From positions 1 through 64,000 of the forward strand of contig SIAQ01000009.1 in assembly GCA_009697105.1 (NCBI GenBank): a DNA stretch of 64,000 nt. The letters run 5' to 3'. The position numbers were made by a program, and so were the translations under genes. Under the pieces are notes generated by a model. The model was given only the letters and a program-made list of their open reading frames with translations. It did not search any database and was not told the DNA's origin. This document shows positions 7,758-15,590 of this stretch, piece after piece. The DNA comes from Gemmataceae bacterium (GTDB taxonomy: Bacteria; Planctomycetota; Planctomycetia; Gemmatales; Gemmataceae). Position 1 is the stretch's first letter. Every line of letters starts with the position of its first letter.

Positions 7758-9851
7758 ATGTGCAACATCCCCTTCATGCGCTCTCTCGTGATCGTGGCAG
7801 TTCTATGGTTCAATGTTCTTCCAATCCAATCTCAAGAAAAAGTCGCCAAACGCCCCATCACGGTCGAGGATCTCTGGAAGGTCAAACGGCTCGGCAAGCC
7901 GTCGAACTCGCCTGATGGAACCTGGGTCGCCATCGACGTCACCACCTTCAGCATGGACGACAACACCAGCAGTACGCAAATTTGGCTTTGCTCCACCGAC
8001 GGCAAAACGCAAAAGCAACTCACGCACGCCAAGGCCAGCTCCAACGGCCCGCTCTGGTCACCCGATGGCAAGTCGATCGCGTTTACCTCGAAGCGCGGCG
8101 ACAGCACGCAAATCTACATCATCTCGCCCGACGGCGGCGAGGCGAAGCAACTCTCGAACTTGCCGATGAATCCCAGCGGCTTGAAATGGGGCAGCGATGC
8201 CAAGACGCTTTACTGCGTCGTCTGGACCTGGCCCGACACGCCCGATGATGCGAGCTATTTGAAGAAGGAGAAGGCCCGCAAGGACGACAAGGTGCAAGCC
8301 TACGTCATCGACGACGCCCTTTACCGCGTGTGGGACCACTGGATCGCCGACGGCAAGAAACCCGTGGTGTTCGCGGTCGATGCGAAGAGCGGGAGTCATC
8401 GCAATCTGTTTGCAAGCGCTAAACGGACACTGTCCGTCAGCAGCGGGTCGGCGAGCGATTACGATGTATCACCCGACGGCAAGGAAATCTGCTTTGTCTC
8501 CGAGTCCGCAAAAGAGCTCGGCATGGACTATAACAGCGACCTGTACGTGATGCCGATCGACGAGACGAGCCGCGAGCGTAAGCGACCGGAGGATCAGCCG
8601 AAGAACATCACGACCGACAATCCCGCGAGCGATTTCGCACCGGTCTATTCACCCGATGGCAAGTCGATTGCGTTCTCGCGGCAAACGACGAAGTACTTCT
8701 ATGCCGACCGCGCACGTATAATGCTGTACGATTGCACCACGAGTAAGAATCGCGCGTTGACGGCAAAATTGGATCGCTCGTGCAGCGACATTTTGTGGGG
8801 ATCGAATAGCGAACGGCTGTTCTTTGCTGCCGAGGACAAGGGTTACGTTCGTCTTTATTCGGCATCGCCTGCGAACGGAGAAATCGATCCCGCTACTGAG
8901 AAGTACAGCGACCGATCGCTGACCATGGATGCGGACGGCAAAACCGCGGTCTTTTTGCGTTCGAGTTTCGCCCTCCCGCCGACCCTTTTCTATATGGATA
9001 GTCCAATACGTGAGCCACGAAAGATCGACAAGTTCAATGACGACTTGCTCTCCCAATGGAACCTGGGCGAGATGAAGGAAGTCACCTACAAAGGCGCCGA
9101 CAACGATGACGTGCAGATGTGGGTCGTCTATCCGCCGGGCTTCAATGCCAAGAAGAAATGGCCGTGCCTGATGATGATCCACGGCGGGCCGCACAACGCG
9201 ATCACCACCGACTTCCACTATCGCTGGAATGCTCACCTCTTCGCGGCCAAGGGCTATGTGGTCGCGATTCCGAACTTTCATGGCTCATCGGGTTTCGGCC
9301 AACAGTTCACCGATTCGATCACCGGCGACATGGCGACGAAACCGTTCATCGACGTCATGAAGGCAACCGACTATATGGAGGCATTTCCCTACATCGACAA
9401 GACCCGCACGACGACGGCGGGCGCCAGCTACGGCGGGTACATGATGGCCTGGCTCAACGGGCACACCGACCGCTACAAGGCGATGGTCTGCCACGCCGGC
9501 GTCTACAATTGGCACAGCATGATGGCGTCGGACTTTGTGCGTGGGCGAGAGCGGGCGCTCGGCGCGTTGTCGTTCGGCGATCAGTCGAAGATCGACAAGC
9601 AGAACCCACAGCGTTTTGCCGCCAACTTCAAAACGCCGACGCTGGTGATGCATGGCGAAAAGGATTACCGCGTGCCGATCACACAGGGGATGGAGTATTA
9701 CAACACGCTGCGGATCAAAGGCGTGCCGTCGCGGTTCGTCTACTTCCCGGACGAGAATCACTGGATCTTGAAGCCGCAGAACTCACGGTTGTGGTATAGG
9801 GAGTTTTTCGCATGGATGGAAAAGCACGTGGGCAGCGGGCCGACGAAGTGA
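7758..9851 (+). CDS. S9-family prolyl oligopeptidase
   Basis: A secreted serine peptidase of 697 residues of the dipeptidyl/acylaminoacyl-peptidase type. A signal peptide (RSLVIVAVLWFNVLPIQSQ) is followed by a beta-propeller (residues ~30-400) with repeated SPDGK-type WD/TolB-like blades (SPDGKSIAF occurs twice). The C-terminal alpha/beta-hydrolase domain has HGGP (oxyanion side), the nucleophile Ser557 in GASYGGYM, Asp636 in GEKDYRVP and His668 in DENHWI, so the triad is complete. It should release short peptides from N-termini outside the cytoplasm. GAGG at 7745 supports the start. It stands alone. Confidence 0.95.
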   Translation: MCNIPFMRSLVIVAVLWFNVLPIQSQEKVAKRPITVEDLWKVKRLGKPSNSPDGTWVAIDVTTFSMDDNTSSTQIWLCSTDGKTQKQLTHAKASSNGPLWSPDGKSIAFTSKRGDSTQIYIISPDGGEAKQLSNLPMNPSGLKWGSDAKTLYCVVWTWPDTPDDASYLKKEKARKDDKVQAYVIDDALYRVWDHWIADGKKPVVFAVDAKSGSHRNLFASAKRTLSVSSGSASDYDVSPDGKEICFVSESAKELGMDYNSDLYVMPIDETSRERKRPEDQPKNITTDNPASDFAPVYSPDGKSIAFSRQTTKYFYADRARIMLYDCTTSKNRALTAKLDRSCSDILWGSNSERLFFAAEDKGYVRLYSASPANGEIDPATEKYSDRSLTMDADGKTAVFLRSSFALPPTLFYMDSPIREPRKIDKFNDDLLSQWNLGEMKEVTYKGADNDDVQMWVVYPPGFNAKKKWPCLMMIHGGPHNAITTDFHYRWNAHLFAAKGYVVAIPNFHGSSGFGQQFTDSITGDMATKPFIDVMKATDYMEAFPYIDKTRTTTAGASYGGYMMAWLNGHTDRYKAMVCHAGVYNWHSMMASDFVRGRERALGALSFGDQSKIDKQNPQRFAANFKTPTLVMHGEKDYRVPITQGMEYYNTLRIKGVPSRFVYFPDENHWILKPQNSRLWYREFFAWMEKHVGSGPTK

Positions 9852-9903
9852 GTGTTGAGTAACGAATGGCGAGCCGAACCACGTAGAGAGCCAGTTCGTT
9901 CAC

Positions 9904-10047
9904 GTGACTGTTCGCACGAAACCGGAAGGTTCCTACATCGCGCACGGAGTTCCGTTCGGTGAGGCCAAGGTCACGATCCGCCGTCGGCCCGAGGAGTGGA
10001 AGAATCGCGCCACGATGTCTCCCGAGAATTGGAAGGTGTTCAGCTAG
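9904..10047 (+). pseudogene. Possible remnant of a carboxypeptidase-regulatory-like domain
   Basis: A 47-codon open stretch starting GTG. The text SYIAHGVPFGEAKVTI is like the last strands of carboxypeptidase-regulatory-like (transthyretin-like) domains of small planctomycete lipoproteins (G.Y...GVP.G...V.I). No signal peptide or complete domain precedes it, so it may be a 3' gene remnant. It abuts the palindrome at 10047. Low certainty. Confidence 0.25.
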
Positions 10048-10129
10048 CAATCGCGTCAGAGCCGCGCACGAAGTAAGCGGTTAGAATACACAAACCGCTT
10101 ACTTCGTGCGCGGCTCTGATCGCGATTGC
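10047..10129. repeat. Palindrome family F
   Basis: A long inverted repeat: gcaatcgcgtcagagccgcg .. with its complement ending in ..cgcggctctgatcgcgattg c, stems ~35 bases and loop ~10 bases. A one-armed copy (tcagagccgcgcacgaagta) is at 55600-55620. It lies between the 9904 remnant and the end of the creatininase gene. Confidence 0.85.
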
Positions 10130-10164
10130 AATCGTCACATTCCGGTTCTGACATTGCCAATCTC

Positions 10165-10935
10165 TCAGTACGGAAAACTCTCGTCCAACTCGGCCTTCGA
10201 CAGTTCAACCAAGAACGACGATAGCCGCTCGACAAGAATGTCCATCAGCCGTTGGCCTTTTTCGGCGGTGGCGGCAGCGGGGTCGCCCAGGCCAGTGTTT
10301 TTACACACGAGGTGCCAGGGCCGAGTGATGCTGATCCAGCCGCGATTGATCGCCTCAAACCGGGAGGGCTGAGCGGCGCCGTCGTCGGCGAGTTCGATTT
10401 TCATCAGGTCGGGGAAGAACGCCAGGCCCAGGCTCGTTTCCACTTCGTCGGCGTGCTCGCCGGGTTTCGCGAACAGGCCCGGGTATCGATCGGTGGCCAT
10501 GCGGAACCAATCGCACACGCACAGGAAGACGCTGGTCCGGTGGTGCAATTCGCGAGTCAATGGCTTGAGTTCGTTACCACCGTGGCCGTTGAGGAGCACC
10601 AACTTTCGCACGCCTTGAGCTTCGAGCGAATCGACGATATCGCTGATGAGGGCGAGCAATGTCGTCGGCGTGACGCTCAGCGCGAGGCCGCCGGGCACTT
10701 CGAGATGGTTTGTGTTCACGCCGAACGGCATCGTCGGCAGGAGTAACACCTTCGCGCCGGCACCGTAGGCACGCTCGCAGGCGCGCTTGCCGATCTCTTC
10801 CACTTCATAGTTGTCGGTGCCGTAGGGCATATGCAAATTGTGCGGCTCGGTAGCGCCAAACGGCAGGACGGCGACCTCCCATTGCTCGGAGCGGATAAAG
10901 GCATGCGTTTGTTCGGCGAGAATGTAGGGATGCAA
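10165..10935 (-). CDS. Creatininase-family amidohydrolase
   Basis: A 256-residue member of the creatininase family, which are metal-dependent enzymes hydrolysing cyclic or formylated amides (creatininase, MftE-like, FAPy-lyase-like). Metal-binding signatures are visible: PFGATEPHNLHMPYGTDNYE near residue 25 (E..H...GTD), LLNGHGGNE near residue 120 and PGEHADEVETS near residue 160. Length and motifs are complete. The actual substrate cannot be told from sequence. It stands alone, divergent from surE with ~100 bases between them. Confidence 0.88.
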   Translation of the reverse strand: MHPYILAEQTHAFIRSEQWEVAVLPFGATEPHNLHMPYGTDNYEVEEIGKRACERAYGAGAKVLLLPTMPFGVNTNHLEVPGGLALSVTPTTLLALISDIVDSLEAQGVRKLVLLNGHGGNELKPLTRELHHRTSVFLCVCDWFRMATDRYPGLFAKPGEHADEVETSLGLAFFPDLMKIELADDGAAQPSRFEAINRGWISITRPWHLVCKNTGLGDPAAATAEKGQRLMDILVERLSSFLVELSKAELDESFPY

Positions 10936-11034
10936 AATTGTACTCCTAGCTGTGCAAGTTTACGACGTACGCCGCTTGCAAATCGAATCCTGGGCCTCGA
11001 TGAGATTGTATGATAACGCTGGAGGCTTCACCGC

Positions 11035-11721
11035 ATGCGAATCTTGCTCACCAATGACGATGGCATCGACGCTCCGGGTCTGGCGGCGCTCGCTCGTGTC
11101 GCCGAATCGCTCGGCGACACCGTCTGGGTCGCGCCGCACACGCATCTTTCGGGGTGCGGGCATCGCGTCACCACCGACGGACCGATCCGCCTGATGCAGC
11201 GTGATGCATTGCGCTGGGCCATCGACGGCACACCGGCGGATTGCGTGCGTGTCGCCCTCGCTCGGTTCGCACCGGAGTTCGATTGGGTTTTCTCAGGCCT
11301 CAACGCCGGCGGGAATCTCGGCGTGGACGTGTATCACTCTGGCACCGTTGCTGCAACGCGCGAAGCGGCTCTGCATGGCAAACGCGCGATCGCCTTCTCT
11401 CAGTATCGCAAGCGCGGCCTGGAGATCGATTGGCCTCGCATCGAACGCTGGATGCGACAGGCGGCGCTGGAACTACTCGCCGAGCCGCATGTGCCGGGCG
11501 TGTTCTGGAACGTCAATCTGCCGCACCTTACCTCGAACGAACCGGAACCGCGAATCGTGCGCTGCCGGCTGGAATCGGCGCCGCTGCCGTTGAGCTTTCG
11601 CGATCATGACGAAGGCCTGCACTACGACGGCAACTACCACTGCCGAGCGCGTGTTCCCGGCAGCGATGTCGCGATCTGCTTTGCGGGCGACATTGCGGTA
11701 ACTCGGTTGGTTGTGGGTTAG
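11035..11721 (+). CDS. surE: 5'/3'-nucleotidase SurE
   Basis: Complete SurE (228 residues), a metal-dependent nucleoside monophosphate phosphatase implicated in stationary-phase survival. The N-terminal metal site is intact (ILLTNDDGIDAPG with Asp8-Asp9), followed by VWVAPHTHLSGCGH (Ser metal ligand) and FSGLNAGGNLGVDVYHSGTVAATREA, the conserved Asn-containing loop. The Met start is followed directly by the conserved RILLTNDDG. GGAGG at 11021-11025 acts as Shine-Dalgarno. It is not in the usual surE-pcm context. Confidence 0.95.
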   Translation: MRILLTNDDGIDAPGLAALARVAESLGDTVWVAPHTHLSGCGHRVTTDGPIRLMQRDALRWAIDGTPADCVRVALARFAPEFDWVFSGLNAGGNLGVDVYHSGTVAATREAALHGKRAIAFSQYRKRGLEIDWPRIERWMRQAALELLAEPHVPGVFWNVNLPHLTSNEPEPRIVRCRLESAPLPLSFRDHDEGLHYDGNYHCRARVPGSDVAICFAGDIAVTRLVVG

Positions 11722-11751
11722 GAGCCTCGCCGAGATATCTTGATCCAATTC

Positions 11752-12193
11752 AAGCCCAGGGGTGAGGTACTCCGAATCCCATAGGTACCAAACTTAAGGA
11801 AGTGGTTTCAGGAAAATACAAACTCACCACAGAGAACACAGAGGCCACAGAGAAAATGCGAAGAATTGGAGATGAGGTACTCAATCCGAGTCGTGAAACA
11901 TTCATTTCACAATTCCGCGCATAGTCTCTGTGTTACCTACCTCCAAAATCTTTACGAGCCGCGCAGAATTCATTTTTCGCAAATTCAGAATGCGAATCAC
12001 GAAAGAACGAAAGCATGAAATCACGCAAGAGGAACACTAAAGATTTTTTCGTGATTTCATGCTTTCGTTCTTTCGTGATTCGTACTAGATTGCGGCTTGG
12101 CCGCGCCATGTTCTCTGTGGTGAATTGCTTTCGTTCGCCACTGTTTCCTTAAGTTGATGCCTATGGGATTCGAAGCACCTCACCCCTGGGCTT
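11752..12193. repeat. Three-shell nested palindrome
   Basis: The whole surE to HEAT-gene gap is built of nested inverted repeats. The outer shell is a split family C palindrome (aagcccaggggtgaggtact at 11752; its complement ends at 12193, with cccatagg/cctatggg and cttaagga/tccttaag also paired). The middle shell is tcaccacagagaaca (11824-11838) with tgttctctgtggtga (12109-12123). The inner shell is a 31-base perfect stem (11996-12026 with 12050-12080), which belongs to composite element H copy 2. No gene is seen in 11722-12272. Confidence 0.85.
11937..12082 (-). repeat. Composite element H, copy 2 (inverted)
   Basis: Reverse orientation of the element at 5714-5840. The conserved segment (ctacctccaaaat ... 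gagccgcgcagaattc) comes first and the cacgaaag-type hairpin second. The hairpin arms are 31 bases here but 18 at copy 1. Confidence 0.75.
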
Positions 12194-12272
12194 TTGTGCC
12201 CTTTGCTCTTTTCGGATCACACATAATCTAACACCACAGCATCACCTCGGACCTCACAGCAAAGGATTGTTC

Positions 12273-14489
12273 ATGAAGCGGACCCATTTCTGGCTCATCG
12301 CCTTCAGTGTATTTTTCCTGGCCATCACCGCAGCATCGGCGGGGCAGCGTTCTGTCGCTGAACTGATCGGCGAGCTAAAGAAGGCCGACGCCGAAAAGTA
12401 CAAAGCGATGGACGAGCTTGCCACGCTTGGAGAAAAAGCCGCCTTGGCAGTGCCGGCACTCGTCGATCTGCTGCCCAGTAAAAGCGAGGATATCCGCCTG
12501 AACGCGACGATCACGCTGGGCAAAATCGGCAAACCCTCGGTTGCGCCATTGACTAAAGCGCTAGCCTCGACCGATGCGGATGTTCGCTTCTACGCGGCTT
12601 GGGGCCTGGCATTCGTCGGCGCGCCAGCGAAAAGTGCCACGGCGGAAATCATCAAGGCCCTCGGCGATCCCGCGGCCCAGGTGCGGCGCAAAGCGGCCTT
12701 CGCGCTCGGGCGTATCGATCCCGATCCTGACGCGGTCGCTCCCGCTCTCGTGTCCGCCATGAACGATGTCGACGCCGATGTGCGCGAGACCGCCGCCAAG
12801 GCCGTGCCCGGACTCGGCAAAGCCGCCGTGCCCGCGCTCATCAAGGCGATGAACACCGACAAACCGAATCAACGCACGCTGGCCGTCAAGACGCTGGGCG
12901 ATATCGGCAGCGCCGCCGCGCCGGCGATACCGGAGTTGGAAAAACTTCTGAAGCATGGTGACCAGGGCCTAGTTTCTCTCACTGCCGAGATGCTCGGCAG
13001 CATCGGCGCGGCATCGATTCCGACGTTGAAGACCGCCGCCGATGATGCCGATGCCAGCGTCCGTGCCGCCGGCCTGCGTGGCCTCACGAAGGTCGGCGGG
13101 CCGGCGATTCCCGTTATGCTCGACCTGCTCGGCTCCAAGCATGTTGAGGTTCGTCGCCACATCTCGGGCACGGTGTCCCATCTCAACGTGCAAGATAAGT
13201 CGATCGTCATCGCTCTCGGTTTTGCCACCAAGGACACCGATTTCCAGGTTCGCAAGAATGCTCTTCAATCGCTACGCGACATGGGCACGGGCGCCAAACT
13301 TGCCGAGCCTTATGTCGTTGCCCTCCTGGTTGACATCGACTCGGTAATTCGCGTGGATGCCTTTCACGTGCTGGTATCGATCGGCGTCGATCCGCAACCC
13401 GGCCTGAAGATGGCACTGAGCACCGGCGATCTGAAAACCCGCATCAACACCGCGAGTCTGATGACTCAGCTAAATATCGAGGTCGCGCTTGCGGAGCCGA
13501 TCTTGCTTGATGGCCTGAAGCAAGAAGACCCATCGCTCAAGATGCAAGCTGCCCATGCCCTGTCGTTGCGCGGTTTGCAACAGGACGCGGTGTTGCCGAT
13601 CTTCATCGCCGGGCTGAAGAACAAGGTCCCGAGTGTAAGGCGACAAGCGGCGGAATCGATCGCTCGCTACGGCGCGAAAGGCCGACAAGCCGCGCCTGAG
13701 CTTATTGCCGCCCTCGATGATCCCGATGACAGCGTTAGTGCTCAATCGTTGGCGGCGCTGCGCCAGGTCGGCGAGGACCCTCGCAAACTGCTGCCGGCCA
13801 TGTTCAAGGTGCTTCGCCGTAAGGATGCGAGCTTGTATGCCGCCGCTGCCCAAATCGTATTCCAGGTCGGACCCGAATCGCCCGGCGAACTCATCAAGAT
13901 GCTCGATTCCGACGATGCGCCCGGCATCCGCCTCACTTGTCTGCAAGTGCTTTCAACAATCGGCCCACCGGCGAAAGCCGGTGTCGGCGCAATGATCAAG
14001 GCACTTGAAGATCCCTCGCCACGCGTGCGCATGACGGCGGCGCGAGCGCTCGGCAACATCGGCCCGGACGCGAAGTCAGCGATCGAGCCGTTGCAGAAGG
14101 CGTTCAAAGATTCCGACGCCAACGTGCAGAGCATTGCCAAGGCAGCCGTCACGCAGATCCAGGCTGACCCAAACCGCAAGATATTTGAGGTTGCAGGCGT
14201 GCTGACGACGCAAGACCCGTTTGATGAAGCTCGTCAACGTCAGCACGCCGTCGTGCATACGATTCACATGAAAAAAGGCCAACGCTATCAACTCGACCTG
14301 CGTTCGGGTTGGGACAATTATCTGCGGTTAGAAAATGCGCAAGGCGTGCAACTTGCGCAAGACGACGACGGCGGCGGGTTCCCGAACGCTCGCATCGTCT
14401 TCGTGCCGCCAACCGACGGCTTCTACCGCATCATTGTCACCAGTTTCAGCGGCGGCGCCAATGGGCCGTACACGCTGACGGTGCAGTAA
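12273..14489 (+). CDS. Secreted HEAT-repeat protein with C-terminal PPC-like domain
   Basis: A 738-residue protein with a signal peptide (HFWLIAFSVFFLAITAASA). Sixteen or more HEAT/PBS-lyase-like helical repeats follow (residues ~30-620), seen as recurring D..VR..AA.ALG.IG and AVPALI.A. patterns. The last ~100 residues (FEVAGVLTTQDPFDE, then HMKKGQRYQLDL, NYLRLENAQGVQLAQDDDGG, FYRIIVTSFSGGANGPYTLTV) form a pre-peptidase C-terminal-like beta-sandwich. It is probably a periplasmic or surface scaffold that binds other proteins. AAAGGA at 12261 with ATG at 12273 fixes the start. No operon partner. Confidence 0.88.
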   Translation: MKRTHFWLIAFSVFFLAITAASAGQRSVAELIGELKKADAEKYKAMDELATLGEKAALAVPALVDLLPSKSEDIRLNATITLGKIGKPSVAPLTKALASTDADVRFYAAWGLAFVGAPAKSATAEIIKALGDPAAQVRRKAAFALGRIDPDPDAVAPALVSAMNDVDADVRETAAKAVPGLGKAAVPALIKAMNTDKPNQRTLAVKTLGDIGSAAAPAIPELEKLLKHGDQGLVSLTAEMLGSIGAASIPTLKTAADDADASVRAAGLRGLTKVGGPAIPVMLDLLGSKHVEVRRHISGTVSHLNVQDKSIVIALGFATKDTDFQVRKNALQSLRDMGTGAKLAEPYVVALLVDIDSVIRVDAFHVLVSIGVDPQPGLKMALSTGDLKTRINTASLMTQLNIEVALAEPILLDGLKQEDPSLKMQAAHALSLRGLQQDAVLPIFIAGLKNKVPSVRRQAAESIARYGAKGRQAAPELIAALDDPDDSVSAQSLAALRQVGEDPRKLLPAMFKVLRRKDASLYAAAAQIVFQVGPESPGELIKMLDSDDAPGIRLTCLQVLSTIGPPAKAGVGAMIKALEDPSPRVRMTAARALGNIGPDAKSAIEPLQKAFKDSDANVQSIAKAAVTQIQADPNRKIFEVAGVLTTQDPFDEARQRQHAVVHTIHMKKGQRYQLDLRSGWDNYLRLENAQGVQLAQDDDGGGFPNARIVFVPPTDGFYRIIVTSFSGGANGPYTLTVQ

Positions 14490-14509
14490 AACGAATTCGT
14501 TTTGCCGCA

Positions 14510-14588
14510 GGCGAGCCTAGCCGCGTAAGCGGCAGGTTGATACTCGTGATCGCGCGTTCAACCTGCCGCTTACGCGGCTAGGCTCGCC
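14510..14588. repeat. Long perfect palindrome after HEAT-repeat gene
   Basis: Arms of 31 bases (ggcgagcctagccgcgtaag ... gttga / tcaac ... cttacgcggctaggctcgcc) with a 17-base loop, 20 bases after the stop codon. It probably stops transcription of the HEAT gene or is a mobile palindrome. The following 14589-14822 has no gene. Confidence 0.85.
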
Positions 14589-14822
14589 GAGGTCGGGTCT
14601 TTGGCTGCTTGGAATATTTCCATCATCCCCATTGCAACTTATCGCAATACCATTCAATTTGCGAAAACCTTGGTTGACTCGAAGCGCCATCTCCGAGAAA
14701 GAGGTCGATCGCCTCGGATTCTCTCTAGTTCGTCATCATGACACCGGTGACATTGTCGTGGCCCCGCCGAAGCTTACAAAGCAGGTGTTTTTACCTATTC
14801 GTGAAATCCGTGCTATTCGTCG

Positions 14823-15569
14823 TCAGTCCACGCCGATCATTGGGCAGATCGTTCGCAACTTGCATTCCTCGCAGTTCGGCTTGCGCGAGGCGCAGACCTG
14901 ACGGCCGTGGAAAATCATGCGATGGCCGAACATAGTCCATTCGTCCTCGGGAATCAATTTCATCAGATCGGACTCAACCTTGACGGGATCGTCGTGCTCG
15001 GTCAGCCCCATGCGGCGCGACAGTCGGCCCACGTGCGTGTCCACGGGGATGCCGGGAATCCCGAAGGCGTTGCCAAGGATGACGTTCGCCGTTTTGCGGC
15101 CCACACCGGGCAGCGGGACGAGCTCCTCCATGGAGCGAGGCACAACGCCTGCGTGCCTGGCGACGAGGTCTTTGCAACACGCTTGAATGTTCTTGGACTT
15201 ATTGCGAAAAAAGCCGGTCGATCGGATGAGCGTTTCCAACTCCGCCAAATCGCATTCCGCAAAAGACAGAGCATCGGGGAATCGCTTGAACAAGGCTGGT
15301 GTTACTTTGTTTACGCGCTCGTCCGTGCATTGCGCGGAGAGTATCGTCGCAACCAAGAGTTCAAGCGGATTGGTGTAATGCAGCGCGCAATGCGCGATGG
15401 GATAACCCTCGGCCAAGAACGCACGGATCTTGACGGCGCGATTGCGGATTTGAGTGGTGCTAATGGGAATGCAGGTCCAGAGGTGAGGTACTCCGAACCC
15501 TTGGGATCCCAGAGATTCGGAGTACCGCACCTCTGGGCTTACGTCAAAATCCACAACTAGCGTAAACAT
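14823..15569 (-). CDS. nth: Endonuclease III
   Basis: DNA glycosylase/AP lyase of base-excision repair that removes oxidised pyrimidines. It has the helix-hairpin-helix LVPLPGVGRKTANVILG with the catalytic Lys, the catalytic Asp in GIPVDTHVGR, and a complete 4Fe-4S motif C-x6-C-x2-C-x5-C at the C-terminus (CASRKPNCEECKLRTIC). The 5' end is odd. The only in-frame ATG (15569) puts ~31 residues encoded by a family C palindrome (15474-15540) in front of the protein. The position where relatives start (before PISTTQIRNRAVKIRAFL) has ATT at 15470-15468. Translation may start at ATT, at a GTG at 15530 inside the repeat, or at 15569; none has a convincing Shine-Dalgarno sequence. The product call is firm, the start is not. 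Confidence 0.9.
   Translation of the reverse strand: MFTLVVDFDVSPEVRYSESLGSQGFGVPHLWTCIPISTTQIRNRAVKIRAFLAEGYPIAHCALHYTNPLELLVATILSAQCTDERVNKVTPALFKRFPDALSFAECDLAELETLIRSTGFFRNKSKNIQACCKDLVARHAGVVPRSMEELVPLPGVGRKTANVILGNAFGIPGIPVDTHVGRLSRRMGLTEHDDPVKVESDLMKLIPEDEWTMFGHRMIFHGRQVCASRKPNCEECKLRTICPMIGVD
15474..15540. repeat. Palindrome family C, overlapping 5' end of nth
   Basis: Same 67-base palindrome as at 4829 and 34548 with the ggatcc centre. It reads in frame into nth with no stop codon, giving ..RYSESLGSQGFGVPHLW.. before the conserved protein. Confidence 0.9.
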
Positions 15570-15590
15570 GCGATATGGGTCGGCAGATTC

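Noticed and set aside
11752-12193. Possible CRISPR or integron array
   Set aside because: Repeats are inverted and nested, not regularly spaced direct repeats; no cas or integrase gene is near.
14632-14901. 89-codon plus-strand frame between the HEAT gene and nth
   Set aside because: It overlaps the end of nth on the other strand, has no Shine-Dalgarno sequence and contains a dispersed repeat phrase (attcgtgaaatccgtgctat).
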